From Bordetella genomosp. 4 (lineage in GTDB: Bacteria > Pseudomonadota > Gammaproteobacteria > Burkholderiales > Burkholderiaceae_B), in assembly GCF_002261185.1 (NCBI RefSeq), contig NZ_NEVQ01000022.1:186001-250000 (forward strand): a DNA stretch of 64,000 nucleotides. The letters run 5' to 3'. Shown here in pieces: positions 8,867 to 18,300 of this stretch. The first letter of the stretch is position 1, and each line of letters begins with the position of its first letter. A program made the translations under genes and the position numbers. The notes under the pieces are model-generated. The model was not told where the DNA came from and made no database searches. It was given only the letters and a program-made list of their open reading frames with translations.

Positions 8867-10239
8867 CAAACGGCCTCCTTAGCAGCGGGCGGCTCATGAC
8901 GCTGCAACGCCACCACGAGATAACATGCGAACGACAAGGCGTACATCAACGCCGTCGCCAACATGATGCCCGATGCCCCCATACGCGGCGCAAGCACCAT
9001 GTTCAACACGGCCTTGAGCAGAAAATTGGCCACGGCAATCAGCGCCATGACGCGATATCGATTCTGGCTCGCCAACAGTTGCACCAGAATCAGCACCCCG
9101 AAATAAAACGGCAGTTGCAGCAGTCCCCAGCGAAATACCTCAGCCACAGCCTGTGTGTTGTCGGCGGTAAACGCACCGCGCTGGTACAACACCGACACGC
9201 CCCAAGGCGCCAACACCCAGGCCACCGCCACCGCAACGGCGCCAGCTCCCAGCATCAACACCGACCATTTCAAGGCCATCGTCCGCGCCCGCGACGCATC
9301 GCCACGGCTTTGGATGTCCGCCAGCACCGGCAACGCAGCTCGGCCGACGGACACGGCGCCAATGCCGATCAACAACGACAACAAGCGAGCCGCATATCCC
9401 AACGTCGCATTGGCGTTGTCGCCCAGATTGGCGGCCGTGTACTGATCCAGCGGGCCGACAAAACTCATCGCCACCTGACCCACCAGCATGATGCCCGCGG
9501 CGCTGACCAGCTCGGGCCAGTGCGATGATTGCATCGTCAATCGCGGAGCGCCCCAAAACCCGTTGTCGGCACGGGCCGCCAGCCAAGCCAGCCACACCGC
9601 CTGGATCGCATATCCAACCAGCGTGCCCCATAGCAATGGGCCCACATCGTGCGGCGAAGCGGCAGCCAACATGACCCACGCCAGTGTGGCGATGGCCGGC
9701 ACGCTGTCCAGCAAGGTATTGACGTGCCGCTCATGCGAACGCAAACGCGCACCGCTGATGCCAGCCATCAACAAGAACACCGTCACCGGCGCAAACGCCA
9801 GCAGCAAATCCGTACTCATGCTGGCGACCTGCACGGACAGGCCGCTGCCCAGCCATTGCAATACCCAGGGCCAGGCCAGCGCAGTCGCTACAGCCAATAC
9901 CAGCCCCAGCATCAGCATCCAGCCCTGGAGCTCGCTGACAAACAGGTCGCGTTCCTTGCCCCCCGTGCGCCGCAAGCGCACGAGCACGGGAATCAATACC
10001 ACTCCCAAGACGCCCACGATCGTGACCGGCAACCAGTTGGTCATGGTCATCGTGAACTGATAGGCGTCTACCGCATCGCTGATGCCGTAGCGGTACGCGA
10101 CCGCCATTTCCTTGACGGCGCCGGCGGCCTTGCCCAGGATCAGAAAGACTGCCACCCGGAACGCAGCCTTGAAGATGCGTTGATGATCCGGATGGATCGC
10201 GTTGACTCTGCGAATGAGCGCTTTCAAGAATTCTCCCAC
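8866..10239 (-). CDS. MurJ/MviN-family lipid flippase in the polysaccharide operon
   Basis: 457 residues and very hydrophobic, with roughly 12-14 membrane segments. Its N-terminal pattern (FLILGKAAGAVKEMAVAYRYG, then AYQFTMTMTNWLP) belongs to the MurJ branch of the MOP superfamily rather than to the classical Wzx branch. Within this operon it probably flips the lipid-linked oligosaccharide across the inner membrane. The start given is GTG 10239; a TTG at 10227 with GGGAGA just before it is a real alternative. It is smaller than housekeeping MurJ (about 510 residues), so I read it as a specialised paralogue. Confidence 0.8.
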   Translation of the reverse strand: MGEFLKALIRRVNAIHPDHQRIFKAAFRVAVFLILGKAAGAVKEMAVAYRYGISDAVDAYQFTMTMTNWLPVTIVGVLGVVLIPVLVRLRRTGGKERDLFVSELQGWMLMLGLVLAVATALAWPWVLQWLGSGLSVQVASMSTDLLLAFAPVTVFLLMAGISGARLRSHERHVNTLLDSVPAIATLAWVMLAAASPHDVGPLLWGTLVGYAIQAVWLAWLAARADNGFWGAPRLTMQSSHWPELVSAAGIMLVGQVAMSFVGPLDQYTAANLGDNANATLGYAARLLSLLIGIGAVSVGRAALPVLADIQSRGDASRARTMALKWSVLMLGAGAVAVAVAWVLAPWGVSVLYQRGAFTADNTQAVAEVFRWGLLQLPFYFGVLILVQLLASQNRYRVMALIAVANFLLKAVLNMVLAPRMGASGIMLATALMYALSFACYLVVALQRHEPPAAKEAV

Positions 10240-10320
10240 TCGCCTATGATTCGTCGCGGTAAAAGCGACCGCATGGCACGCAGGCGGCTCGGCAGAGCGC
10301 GCCCGCGGCCTTTTGAATGA

Positions 10321-11346
10321 TCAGCCCAGGAATTTGACGTACCAGGGCATTGCGGTTTCCAGCCCACGCAGAATATCGAACGCGGGCTGATAACCCAGCA
10401 GTTTGCTTGCCTTGCTGATATCGGCCTGCGAATGCCGTACATCGCCTGCGCGGAAATCCACGTATACCGGTTTTTTGTCGTATTGCACGCCCTGCTCGGC
10501 CAAGGTTTTGGCCAGGAAGCCATAAAGCTGGGTCAACGTCGTGCGGCCGCTATAAGCCACGTTGTAAACCTGGTTGATGCCTTCTTCGGGCGCCAGCGCA
10601 GCCAGCAAATTGGCTTGCACCGCGTTGTCGACAAAGCAGAAATCCCGGCTGGTTTCGCCATCACCGTTGATGTTGACGTCCTCGCCGCCGATCATGGCGG
10701 CTGTCCATTTCGGGATCACCGCCGCATAGGCGCCATCGGGATCCTGGCGTTTGCCGAACACGTTGAAATAACGCAGGCCGACGCTGCGGAAGCCGTACGA
10801 ACGCGCAAACACGTCCGCATACAGTTCGTTGACGTATTTGGTGACCGCGTAAGGCGACAGCGGCTTGCCGATCTGGTCTTCGACCTTGGGCAAGGCAGGA
10901 TGATCCCCATAGGTCGAACTGGACGCAGCGTACACAAAGGTCTTGACCTTGGCATCGCGTGCCGCAACCAACATGTTCAGCGAACCGCTGATGTTGACCG
11001 CATTCGTCGTGATCGGATCGTTCAAGGAGCGGGGCACGGAACCCAGCGCCGCCTGGTGCAATACATAGTCCACGCCTTGCGTGGCCTTCTGGCAATCCTC
11101 GAGATTGCGGATATCGCCCTCGATGAAGGTAAAGCGCGCCCATTGAGCCGGTTCTACCGAATCACGCACCTCGTCCAGATTGCGCTGATGGCCCGTCGCG
11201 AAGTTATCCAACCCCACGACCGTCTGGTCGAGCTTGAGCAGCGCTTCCAGCAGGTTGGACCCAATGAACCCGGCGCAACCCGTGACCAGCCACTTACGCG
11301 GCGTGGCGCGCAACTCGCGCTGAATGTTTTCGTAACGTTCGCTCAT
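10321..11346 (-). CDS. wbpP: UDP-N-acetylglucosamine 4-epimerase, WbpP type
   Basis: A 341-residue extended short-chain dehydrogenase/reductase, exactly the WbpP length. It has the NAD motif GCAGFIG at residues 23-29, the catalytic triad region ASSST (about 141-145) and YAVTK with Tyr166 and Lys170, and the C-terminal SRDFCFVDN substrate loop. The family interconverts UDP-GlcNAc and UDP-GalNAc in the cytosol. It lies 10 bp after the WbpO-type dehydrogenase gene, the same pairing as in P. aeruginosa O6 and the Vi antigen locus (TviB/TviC). UDP-GalNAcA or UDP-GalNAc is therefore the likely product of the pair. Confidence 0.88.
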   Translation of the reverse strand: MSERYENIQRELRATPRKWLVTGCAGFIGSNLLEALLKLDQTVVGLDNFATGHQRNLDEVRDSVEPAQWARFTFIEGDIRNLEDCQKATQGVDYVLHQAALGSVPRSLNDPITTNAVNISGSLNMLVAARDAKVKTFVYAASSSTYGDHPALPKVEDQIGKPLSPYAVTKYVNELYADVFARSYGFRSVGLRYFNVFGKRQDPDGAYAAVIPKWTAAMIGGEDVNINGDGETSRDFCFVDNAVQANLLAALAPEEGINQVYNVAYSGRTTLTQLYGFLAKTLAEQGVQYDKKPVYVDFRAGDVRHSQADISKASKLLGYQPAFDILRGLETAMPWYVKFLG

Positions 11347-11356
11347 ACCACCCTCT

Positions 11357-12631
11357 TTACAGACGCAGGTCGGATTCGTTGGTGGCCAGCACGTACTTCA
11401 AGTCGTACAACACATGCTTGGCCTTGCCCAGCTTACGAATCTCGGCAGCGCCCATTTTGACGAATTGCTCATGCGACACCGCCAGGATGATGGCGTCGTA
11501 TTTGCCCGGTTCCGGTTTGGCGACGGGCGTGATGCCGTATTCGTGCACGGCTTCCTCCGGATCGACCCAAGGATCGTAAACGTCGACATCGACGTTGTAT
11601 TCACCCAGCTCGTGCACGATGTCGACCACGCGGGTATTGCGCAGATCGGGGCAGTTTTCCTTGAAGGTCAGGCCCATCACCAGCACGCGCGCGCCTTGCA
11701 CGTGAATGCGTTCTTTGGTCATGGCCTTGACCAATTGCGACACCACGTAGCCGCCCATGGAATCGTTCAGGCGGCGGCCCGCCAGAATGATTTCGGGGTG
11801 ATAGCCGATGGATTGCGCCTTGTGCGTCAGATAGTACGGATCCACGCCGATGCAATGCCCGCCCACCAGACCCGGACGGAACGGCAGGAAATTCCATTTG
11901 GTGCCGGCGGCCTGCAGCACGGCCTCGGTGTCGATGCCCATCTTGTTGAAAATCAGGGCCAGCTCGTTGATCAAGGCGATGTTCACGTCGCGCTGGGTGT
12001 TTTCGATGACCTTGGCGGCCTCGGCTACACGAATGCTGGGCGCCTTGTGCGTGCCCGCCGTGATGATTTCGTTGTACAGCGCATCGACCAGATCGGCGAC
12101 CTCGGGTGTGGAGCCCGCGGTGACTTTCTTGATCGTGCTGACGCGGTGTGCCTTGTCGCCCGGGTTGATACGCTCGGGGCTGTAGCCGGCGTAGAAATCC
12201 TCGTTGAATTTCAGGCCCGACACGCGTTCCAGCACTGGCACGCAGTCTTCTTCGGTAGCGCCGGGATAGACGGTGGATTCGTAAATGACGATATCGCCGC
12301 GCTTGAGCACCGCACCGATGGTTTCGCTGGCCTTGACCAGCGGTGTCAGATCGGGCTGCTTGTATTCGTCAATGGGTGTCGGCACCGTCACGATATACAC
12401 ATTGGCCTTGGCCAACTCGGCGCGGTCGGCGGTGTACGTCAGATGCTTGGCCTCGGCCAACTCGGCGTCATCGACCTCCAGCGTGTGGTCATGACCAGCC
12501 TGCAGGGCCTGAATACGTTTGACGTTGATGTCAAACCCAATGACCGGACGCTTCTTGCCGAACTCCACGGCCAGCGGCAGCCCGACATAACCGAGGCCGA
12601 CCACGGCAAGTTTTACCTCATCGATACGCAA
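11357..12631 (-). CDS. wbpO: UDP-N-acetylgalactosamine/glucosamine 6-dehydrogenase, WbpO/TviB type
   Basis: A 424-residue UDP-sugar dehydrogenase. It has an N-terminal NAD fold with [12 protein letters not shown], a middle dimerisation domain, and the catalytic Cys260 in [15 protein letters not shown]. The enzyme oxidises the C6 hydroxyl of UDP-HexNAc to a carboxylate in two NAD-dependent steps. The start is TTG at 12631, with GGGAGA 6 nt upstream and the conserved KLAVVGLGY block directly after; no in-frame ATG exists nearby. It is the second gene of the operon and pairs with the epimerase downstream. Confidence 0.88.
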   Translation of the reverse strand: MRIDEVKLAVVGLGYVGLPLAVEFGKKRPVIGFDINVKRIQALQAGHDHTLEVDDAELAEAKHLTYTADRAELAKANVYIVTVPTPIDEYKQPDLTPLVKASETIGAVLKRGDIVIYESTVYPGATEEDCVPVLERVSGLKFNEDFYAGYSPERINPGDKAHRVSTIKKVTAGSTPEVADLVDALYNEIITAGTHKAPSIRVAEAAKVIENTQRDVNIALINELALIFNKMGIDTEAVLQAAGTKWNFLPFRPGLVGGHCIGVDPYYLTHKAQSIGYHPEIILAGRRLNDSMGGYVVSQLVKAMTKERIHVQGARVLVMGLTFKENCPDLRNTRVVDIVHELGEYNVDVDVYDPWVDPEEAVHEYGITPVAKPEPGKYDAIILAVSHEQFVKMGAAEIRKLGKAKHVLYDLKYVLATNESDLRL

Positions 12632-12738
12632 GATAGCTCTCCCTTTGCCGCGCTACGATCACGGCATTTTAAATAGGAACGGGGAAAATTGTAACAGCGG
12701 CCTTTGACCCATTGTGGGCCTATCGCCAGGACATCCAC

Positions 12739-13833
12739 TCAGTGAGTCCGTGGCAACAATAGCCACGCCGGACGACGCCACGACACCAGCCGAACGTAGA
12801 GCCAGATATAAGCAGCCGCAAAGACGGCCAGGCTCAAGCTCAGGATCCAGGCGTTGTCCCACCAGATGGTCGCCGGGACCAGGCCTATCAAGGCCAACAC
12901 CCACATATATGGTGAGGCCAGGGCATTGCACAAGGCCGGCACTGCATGGCGGCGCCCGCGGCTGAATGTCACCCGGACCAAGCGGCGAAACACCAACTGG
13001 TGCAGGTGCAGCGCATCCGGCTGATCCACCGGCACACCGCGCTTGAAACGGCGGCGCCAGATCGAAAAGCCTGTTTCGAATACCGGATAAAACAGCACAG
13101 CCAAGGCATAAAAAGGCGACACGGACGGATTGCGCACCACCAGCAGCACCGCCAGTTCCGCCAACATAAAACCCAGGAAATACGCCCCGCCATCACCCAG
13201 GAATACCCGGCCGAATGGGAAGTTCCACACCAGAAAACCCAACGTAGCAGACGCCAACGACGCCGCAATCATAAAGATAGGCATATCGCCGACCTGCAGC
13301 GCGACCAGCGCGATGGACACGGCCATCAGCGTCGCCACCATACCGGCCAGGCCGTTCATACCATCCACGATATTCAGCGCGTGCGTACAGCCGCCGACAG
13401 CAAACATCGTAAACACCAGCGAGACAGGCCAGAACGACAGTACCCAGTCTACCGGCGCGATACCGACACGGCTGACACCGCCCAATAGCCACCAGGCAAT
13501 CGCCGCAGACAGAAAAGCCGCCAGCAGACGTTTGCTGGCGCCGATATCTTTTGTAATGTCTTCGAGCAGACCCGCTACAAACACGGGCAGCGCCGCCACA
13601 AACAGCGCGGGCCACAGCCAGGTCAGCGTCATGTTGCTGGGTCCCAGCACCAGCAGCCCCGCCAAAGAGCCTGCCAACACGGCCAAGCCGCCCACTCGAG
13701 GCGTCGCACGCGTGTGCGAGGCCTGCGGCTTGCTCAGGTCGCTATCACCGGTAAATGCACCATGCCAGCGTTCGGAGGCAACGATGAGCCCCCCAACCAT
13801 GAACGCCGCCACGCAGATATACAACCAAGTCAC
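12739..13833 (-). CDS. polyprenyl-phosphate sugar-1-phosphate transferase (WecA/WbpL family)
   Basis: A 364-residue polytopic membrane enzyme of glycosyltransferase family 4 (PNPT). It shows the SHTRATPRVGG motif at about residue 40, NIVDGMNGLAG (catalytic Asp region) near 155 and FLGDGGAYFLGF near 210, plus about ten hydrophobic segments. It transfers HexNAc-1-phosphate to undecaprenyl phosphate and thereby starts the repeat unit. It is the promoter-proximal gene, consistent with initiating the pathway. The start is GTG 13833. The repeat copy at 13841-13873 lies immediately upstream and includes the GGGGGTT ahead of the start. Confidence 0.87.
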   Translation of the reverse strand: MTWLYICVAAFMVGGLIVASERWHGAFTGDSDLSKPQASHTRATPRVGGLAVLAGSLAGLLVLGPSNMTLTWLWPALFVAALPVFVAGLLEDITKDIGASKRLLAAFLSAAIAWWLLGGVSRVGIAPVDWVLSFWPVSLVFTMFAVGGCTHALNIVDGMNGLAGMVATLMAVSIALVALQVGDMPIFMIAASLASATLGFLVWNFPFGRVFLGDGGAYFLGFMLAELAVLLVVRNPSVSPFYALAVLFYPVFETGFSIWRRRFKRGVPVDQPDALHLHQLVFRRLVRVTFSRGRRHAVPALCNALASPYMWVLALIGLVPATIWWDNAWILSLSLAVFAAAYIWLYVRLVSWRRPAWLLLPRTH

Positions 13834-13840
13834 AAAATCT

Positions 13841-13873
13841 AACCCCCACGCTGCGCCTTCGGCTTGCTGCCCT
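13841..13873 (-). repeat. dispersed GC-rich repeat, copy 3
   Basis: Read on the minus strand this contains GGCAGCAAGCCGAAGGCGC followed by AGCGTGGGGG, nearly identical to the two copies at 44797-44838 and 44873-44914. It occupies the leader of the sugar-phosphate transferase gene and partly supplies its G-rich ribosome-binding region. Three copies in 64 kb indicate a frequent intergenic repeat of this genome. Confidence 0.6.
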
Positions 13874-14236
13874 CACAAGAAGGCGTTTTGCCTTGAGCCG
13901 GCTCGGCGGTAAAAAAACCAGATTGGGCGGAATGCCCGGAAACACAACATTATCTACAGTGCGTGTAACGCTCTTGTATGCAGCGCATAAACAAGTGCAA
14001 GGCAGCCCCACAAAACGTAACGGTTGTCTTGAGGCGGGCCCGCATTACACACAGCGTTTCAAATGGATTGTAATGCTATCCCTACGCTAATCGAGATAAA
14101 GAAATAGCGTGGTCTCTGAACAGGTTCAACAGAGACTGCCGCCTCGCGCCGGTTCTGCCGCCGGCGCGCATCCGCGCGTTCGCGCCGATCGAAACCGAGG
14201 CTGCCCTTCAAAATTAGGGACGTAACAATTTTGGTT

Positions 14237-14269
14237 AAAAAAAAGCCCGAGATCTTGCGATCTCGGGCT
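14237..14269 (-). terminator. intrinsic terminator of the small RNA
   Basis: On the minus strand AGCCCGAGATC, GCAA loop and GATCTCGGGCT form an 11-bp perfect stem, followed by U8 (14244-14237). This is a textbook rho-independent terminator oriented for the small RNA. Confidence 0.9.
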
Positions 14270-14389
14270 AAATCCACCAAAGGAGGAGGGTGGAGGAGAC
14301 AACCGGGGCATGTTGGGGTGAACACTGCATCAGGTTCTACCGCTACGCATCGGGGTGATTCACCGCGCCGCTGCGTTTTCAACATCCAT
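14237..14389 (-). ncRNA. candidate small RNA with anti-Shine-Dalgarno loops
   Basis: A free-standing transcription unit of about 153 nt. It starts near 14389, just after a strong promoter, and ends at an 11-bp hairpin with a GCAA tetraloop and eight U residues (14237-14269). Just before the terminator, a 6-bp stem (14273-14278 with 14289-14294) displays the loop CUCCUCCUUU, a perfect complement of an ideal ribosome-binding site, and a second CUCCUCC lies directly 5'. Two more C-rich segments (CACCCC, GCCCCGG) lie further 5'. A nine-codon frame (MDVENAAAR) begins at the predicted first base. It resembles what I recall of the Rfam 'Betaproteobacteria toxic small RNA'; that match is untested. 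Confidence 0.65.
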
Positions 14390-14395
14390 GAATGA

Positions 14396-14424
14396 ATATT
14401 AGCGCATCGTTTTGTGCGATGCAA
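14396..14424 (-). promoter_or_regulatory. sigma70-type promoter of the small RNA with internal inverted repeat
   Basis: On the minus strand TTGCAT (14424-14419) and TAATAT (14401-14396) are separated by exactly 17 bp. The inverted repeat GCATCG...CGATGC (14404-14409 and 14417-14422) overlaps the -35 element and the spacer, a natural position for a repressor site. The predicted first base is A at about 14389. Confidence 0.7.
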
Positions 14425-14530
14425 GATATTTTTTGATTTGGGATTTTGATCTCTGTCGCGTGTTGCAAAACTACATCACCTCACCGGAAAGCCGCACCGC
14501 AGCAAGCACATGCATCAAACCCAATTTTAG

Positions 14531-14560
14531 TAAAAGGGTAAACCCTTGCGGGCTTACCCT
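14531..14560 (-). terminator. terminator downstream of coq7
   Basis: On the minus strand AGGGTAAGCCC, GCAA and GGGTTTACCCT make an 11-bp stem with one G-U pair and a tetraloop, followed by UUUUA. It lies about 110 bp after the coq7 stop. It is orientation-specific for coq7 and separates it from the small RNA promoter. Confidence 0.75.
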
Positions 14561-14672
14561 ATAGTTTTCAACCACTTATGTCGGGTGCGTTGAGGTAATT
14601 CATATCGATATGACGATTTTGTTGTGCGACGCACCACGGGTTTGCCAACGACCGTCACGCCGCCATCGCGCC

Positions 14673-15350
14673 TCAAATCCGATATGCGGTCGTGGTCATC
14701 ACGCGCGACATGGCGCGCATCATTCCCCGTACGGGCATAGGTAGCGGCACCCCACCAGCATGTTCGGCGCTCGTACGATGCTTGGCCTCGTCGTCTTTCA
14801 TCTTGCTCACGATCTGGCGCGAACGCTGGTCGGTCGCCGGCAAGGCAGACAGATGGCTGTCGAGATGCTCTTCGACCTGGCGCTCGGTCTCTGCCATGAA
14901 ACCTAGATTACGCGGCGCGCCGGCACAACTGGCCAGCACGCCCAATGTAAAGGAGCCCGCGTACCAGATCGGATTGAGCAGGCTGGGACGGCTGCCCAGT
15001 TCCTCGAGCCGGTGGGCGCACCAGACGAGGTGGTCGACTTCTTCGACGGCGGCATCGAGGAGCAATTTTTTAATCGGTTCCTCTCGGCAGGCCGCTGCCT
15101 GGCCCCGATAGAGCGCCTGTGCACATACCTCGCCGACATGATTGACGCGCATCAGGCCCGCGGCATGACGCTTTTCTTGCTCCGTCAGCGGTGGCTGGGG
15201 CTCGGGCGCCTCGGCAGGGTTGGGACGAGACGCCGTCGCCGCCCCCGTCAACACTCGCAATGCCCGGTCAACCTCGCCAAACAAAGCGTCAAGCGGACCT
15301 CGCCGGCGTGAAAAAGGGGCGAAATCGGACATCGAGGGTGACACAGACAT
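14673..15350 (-). CDS. coq7: demethoxyubiquinone hydroxylase Coq7 (ubiquinone biosynthesis)
   Basis: A 225-residue di-iron hydroxylase that performs the penultimate hydroxylation of ubiquinone synthesis. The ferritin-like core shows the iron ligands in [15 protein letters not shown], in [21 protein letters not shown], in [14 protein letters not shown], and in [15 protein letters not shown]. All four helices of the bundle are present. The N terminus (about 60 residues) is Pro/Ala-rich and variable, as in other betaproteobacterial members. The start is ATG 15350 with AGGAG 8 nt before. It is transcribed divergently from the OsmC-like gene. Confidence 0.93.
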   Translation of the reverse strand: MSVSPSMSDFAPFSRRRGPLDALFGEVDRALRVLTGAATASRPNPAEAPEPQPPLTEQEKRHAAGLMRVNHVGEVCAQALYRGQAAACREEPIKKLLLDAAVEEVDHLVWCAHRLEELGSRPSLLNPIWYAGSFTLGVLASCAGAPRNLGFMAETERQVEEHLDSHLSALPATDQRSRQIVSKMKDDEAKHRTSAEHAGGVPLPMPVRGMMRAMSRVMTTTAYRI

Positions 15351-15604
15351 AAATAGGACTCCTAAGTAGACATCCCCGGCTATGGCCGGGGTTCTCCTCT
15401 AGGAATTGTACGGAAATGCATAAAGACATGCCGCGCGCGCCGGCCATGGACCGAACCCTAGCGACAACGATCTCTCATTATCCAGCCAGCGTTGACCATA
15501 TGCTCGGGAGGTCTCTGTGTCGTGATGCAATGCGCCAGCACGCCGGCAATCCCACCGGTTATCATCAACCTTTGTTCGCGAATCACGCACAAGGAATTTT
15601 TCTC

Positions 15605-16045
15605 ATGGATTGCACGATCAACTGGGGTGGCCCGGACGGCATGCTGTTCGTGGCCCAGACTGGCAGCGGTCACATCGCCACCATGGACGGCGCCGTCGAG
15701 GGCGGCGGCAACAATCTGGCGCCGCGCCCGATGGAGCTGCTGCTGGCCGGCACCGGCGGGTGTACGGCATACGATGTCGTGTTGATCCTCAAGCGCGGCC
15801 GCCATGCGGTCACCGGCTGCAGTGTCAAACTCTCGGCCGACCGTGCGGAAACGGATCCCAAGGTCTTCACCCGGATTCATTTCGCCTTCACCGTCACGGG
15901 CAAGAATCTGCCGCGTGCCGCAGTCGAGCGCGCCGTACAGTTGTCGCATGAAAAATACTGCTCGGCATCCGCCATGCTGGAAAAAACGGCAGAGCTGACC
16001 TTCTCGGTAGATATCGTCGACACGCAAGAAACCCAGGCTGCGTAA
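15605..16045 (+). CDS. OsmC family protein (peroxide/stress-related)
   Basis: A 146-residue OsmC/Ohr-fold protein. The two family cysteines are visible: Cys53 in LAGTGGCTAYDV and Cys119 in HEKYCSASAML. Homologues reduce organic hydroperoxides with these thiols, but this YhfA-like branch has no proven substrate. The start is ATG 15605, because AAGGA lies about 11 nt upstream and the conserved domain begins at once; the open frame upstream to 15416 has no family resemblance. It is likely monocistronic, followed by thyA after 121 bp. Confidence 0.85.
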   Translation: MDCTINWGGPDGMLFVAQTGSGHIATMDGAVEGGGNNLAPRPMELLLAGTGGCTAYDVVLILKRGRHAVTGCSVKLSADRAETDPKVFTRIHFAFTVTGKNLPRAAVERAVQLSHEKYCSASAMLEKTAELTFSVDIVDTQETQAA

Positions 16046-16166
16046 AGCGGGCCCACAAAGCCAGGATTACCCCGGCTCGCCCCGCGAGGGGCTCTAGCAA
16101 TTTGAGACGGCTGCGCGTTTTTGAATGCCGCCTCGCCATCACGCCCGCATCGGCGGGCAGATCGCC

Positions 16167-17138
16167 ATGAAACAATACCTTTCGCTCATTCAATCCATTC
16201 TCGATCACGGTTCGTGGCAGGAAAACCGCACGGGCATACGGACGCTGTCGCTGCCTGGTGCGGCGCTGCGTTTTGACCTGCAACAGGGCTTTCCCGCCGT
16301 GACCACCAAAAAGCTGGCGTTCAAATCCGCCATCGGCGAACTGGTAGGTTTCATGCGCGGCGCACGCAGCGCAGCCGATTTTCGGGCATTGGGCTGCAAA
16401 GTCTGGGACCAGAACGCCAATGAAAACGCCAATTGGCTGGCCAACCCCTATCGCGAAGGCCCCGATGACCTGGGCCCCGTCTATGGCGTCCAATGGCGCC
16501 GTTGGCCTGCGTACAAGCTGCTGCCTCGCGCAAACACCTTACAGATTCAGGACGCGCTGAGCCGCGGCTACCGCCAGGTCGCCGAACCCGACGAAGACGG
16601 CGTGCCTCATGTGCTGTTGTACAAAGCCGTGGATCAACTGCGTCAATGCCTGGACACGATCCAGAGCAACCCGCAAGATCGCCGCATCCTGTTCCATGGC
16701 TGGAACTGGGCGCAGATCGAGGAAATGGCGCTGCCGCCGTGCCATCTGCTGTACCAATTCCTGCCCAATGCCAGCACGCGGGAAATCTCGCTGTGCCTGT
16801 ATATCCGTTCGAACGATGTCGGCCTGGGCACGCCATTCAACCTGACCGAAGGCGCGGCGCTGCTGCACCTGGTCGGCCGCCTGACGGGCTACAAGCCGCG
16901 CTGGTTCTCGTATTTCATCGGCGACGCGCATATCTACGAAAACCATCTGCCGATGCTGCGCGAGCAATTGACGCGCGAACCCTATGACGCACCACGGCTC
17001 GTGCTGTCAGACCGCATTCCCGATTACGCAGTGACCGGCAAATACGAACCAGAATGGTTGGAACAAGTCGAGCCTACGGATTTTGTCCTGGAAGGCTACG
17101 AACACCATCCTGCCCTGACGGCGCCGATGGCGGTCTGA
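16167..17138 (+). CDS. thyA: thymidylate synthase
   Basis: 323 residues. It methylates dUMP to dTMP using methylenetetrahydrofolate. The phosphate-binding RTGIRT lies at residues 21-26 and the catalytic Cys192 in [21 protein letters not shown] follows, and the protein ends APMAV as in most ThyA proteins. It is about 60 residues longer than the E. coli enzyme because of an insertion around residues 110-170, a known long form. The ATG at 16167 is chosen because the conserved MKQYLSLI opens there. The 3' end overlaps the convergent CoA-transferase gene by 65 bp. Its usual partner folA lies 7.8 kb away. Confidence 0.95.
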   Translation: MKQYLSLIQSILDHGSWQENRTGIRTLSLPGAALRFDLQQGFPAVTTKKLAFKSAIGELVGFMRGARSAADFRALGCKVWDQNANENANWLANPYREGPDDLGPVYGVQWRRWPAYKLLPRANTLQIQDALSRGYRQVAEPDEDGVPHVLLYKAVDQLRQCLDTIQSNPQDRRILFHGWNWAQIEEMALPPCHLLYQFLPNASTREISLCLYIRSNDVGLGTPFNLTEGAALLHLVGRLTGYKPRWFSYFIGDAHIYENHLPMLREQLTREPYDAPRLVLSDRIPDYAVTGKYEPEWLEQVEPTDFVLEGYEHHPALTAPMAV

Positions 17139-18300
17139 GGCCGAACTCGCCGCAAATCGCCGCCGTGTGTTGACCAATATGAGGCGCGGCCCGTGCCGTG
17201 CTCAACCGGCGGCCATCGATGCGCACGGGACTACACGTCGTGGTAATGTGCGTAGCGTCGCGCGATACGACTTGCAGCATTTCCAGACGGCGCATTGCTT
17301 CGCTTTGCAGCAGTTTGGGCCAATCGTAGACCTCGGCACACCAGATGCCTGCGTCCTGCAGCACCCTCAGCCAATGCGAGGTCTCTTGTTGAGCCAGGCA
17401 CTCCGCAATCAACTGCTTGATGGCGTCGCGGTGCTCAAAGCCAGCCGACGCATCGTCACAGTATGGTTGGAGCCCGGGCAACGGCAAACTGTCGCGCAAT
17501 TGCGCCAATGGCATCATGGCCACCGCCAGGTAGCCATCCCGTGTGGGGTAGACCCCGTACGGCGCCGCCAGATAGGCATGGCCGTTGTATGAAGCCGATC
17601 GCCGCGGCAGGCGGCCGCCGTCGTTCAAGTGTGTCGTCAGGACCTCGAACTGAAAATCGATCAGTGCCTCGAGCAAGCTGGTCTGCACCCATGCGCCCTC
17701 GCCCGTGATCGAGCGCCGCACCAGGCTGGCCAGAATACCCTCGACCAATGCATGCCCTGCCAGCATGTCGGCCACGGACAAACCAAACGGCACAGGACCG
17801 TCATCACGATTTCCCGTCAACCACATGGCGCCAGACACGGCTTGCGCCAGCAAGTCCTGCCCCGGCAACCCCACCCAGGGGCCGTCCTCTCCATAACCCG
17901 AGATTCCCGCATAAACCAGACGCGGATTGATCTGGCGCACCTCGTCATACCCCAGCCCCAGCCGCTCGATGACGCCAGGCCGGAAATTCTGAATCAACAC
18001 GTCCGCGTGGCGAATCAGTTCACGCACATACGCCAGATCGCCGGGATCTTTCAGATCAGCGGCGAAACTTTCCTTGTTGCGATTGATGGCGTGAAACAAG
18101 GTCGAGTCGCCGCCCAGATCGGTATCGCTCAAATACAAATGCCGGCAGATATCGCCCCCCTCGGGACGTTCGACCTTAATGACGCGCGCGCCCAAATCAC
18201 CGAGCCGCAAGGCAGCGGACGGCCCAGACAGAAACTGGCTCAAGTCGAGCACCAACAAGCCGTTCAAGGGCGGCTGGCCCGTCACTGTCGCCTGCATCAT
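17074..18300 (-). CDS. CaiB/BaiF (class III) CoA-transferase
   Basis: 408 residues. It moves coenzyme A between organic acids. The N-terminal block [37 protein letters not shown] and the presumed catalytic Asp in [10 protein letters not shown] are typical of the family. It is a clear paralogue of the transferase at 22456-23631; long stretches such as [18 protein letters not shown] match. Its ATG at 18300 overlaps the stop of the preceding gene (ATGA), so it ends the operon that starts with the TRAP genes. The last 65 bp overlap thyA tail to tail. The acid handled is unknown. Confidence 0.85.
   Translation of the reverse strand: MMQATVTGQPPLNGLLVLDLSQFLSGPSAALRLGDLGARVIKVERPEGGDICRHLYLSDTDLGGDSTLFHAINRNKESFAADLKDPGDLAYVRELIRHADVLIQNFRPGVIERLGLGYDEVRQINPRLVYAGISGYGEDGPWVGLPGQDLLAQAVSGAMWLTGNRDDGPVPFGLSVADMLAGHALVEGILASLVRRSITGEGAWVQTSLLEALIDFQFEVLTTHLNDGGRLPRRSASYNGHAYLAAPYGVYPTRDGYLAVAMMPLAQLRDSLPLPGLQPYCDDASAGFEHRDAIKQLIAECLAQQETSHWLRVLQDAGIWCAEVYDWPKLLQSEAMRRLEMLQVVSRDATHITTTCSPVRIDGRRLSTARAAPHIGQHTAAICGEFGLRPPSAPSGQDGVRSLPGQNP

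Larger units (their letters stand above)
13834..14672. other. 839-bp gene-free region between the polysaccharide operon and coq7
   Basis: No protein-coding frame with family resemblance is visible. The stretch holds the repeat copy at 13841-13873, presumably the operon promoter somewhere in 13.88-14.1 kb (not resolved), the small RNA gene at 14237-14389 with its promoter, and the coq7 terminator at 14531-14560. The remaining parts, about 13.9-14.2 kb and 14.57-14.67 kb, show nothing I can name. Confidence 0.7.

Noticed and set aside
14100-14130. A JUMPstart/ops element for RfaH upstream of the polysaccharide operon
   Set aside because: The best partial match to GGCGGTAGC is imperfect in this region and is far from the operon start, with the small RNA unit nearby.
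15376-15393. CCCCGGC/GCCGGGG hairpin upstream of coq7 as a riboswitch or terminator
   Set aside because: It is short, has no T-tract or conserved aptamer pattern, and could simply be part of the leader.
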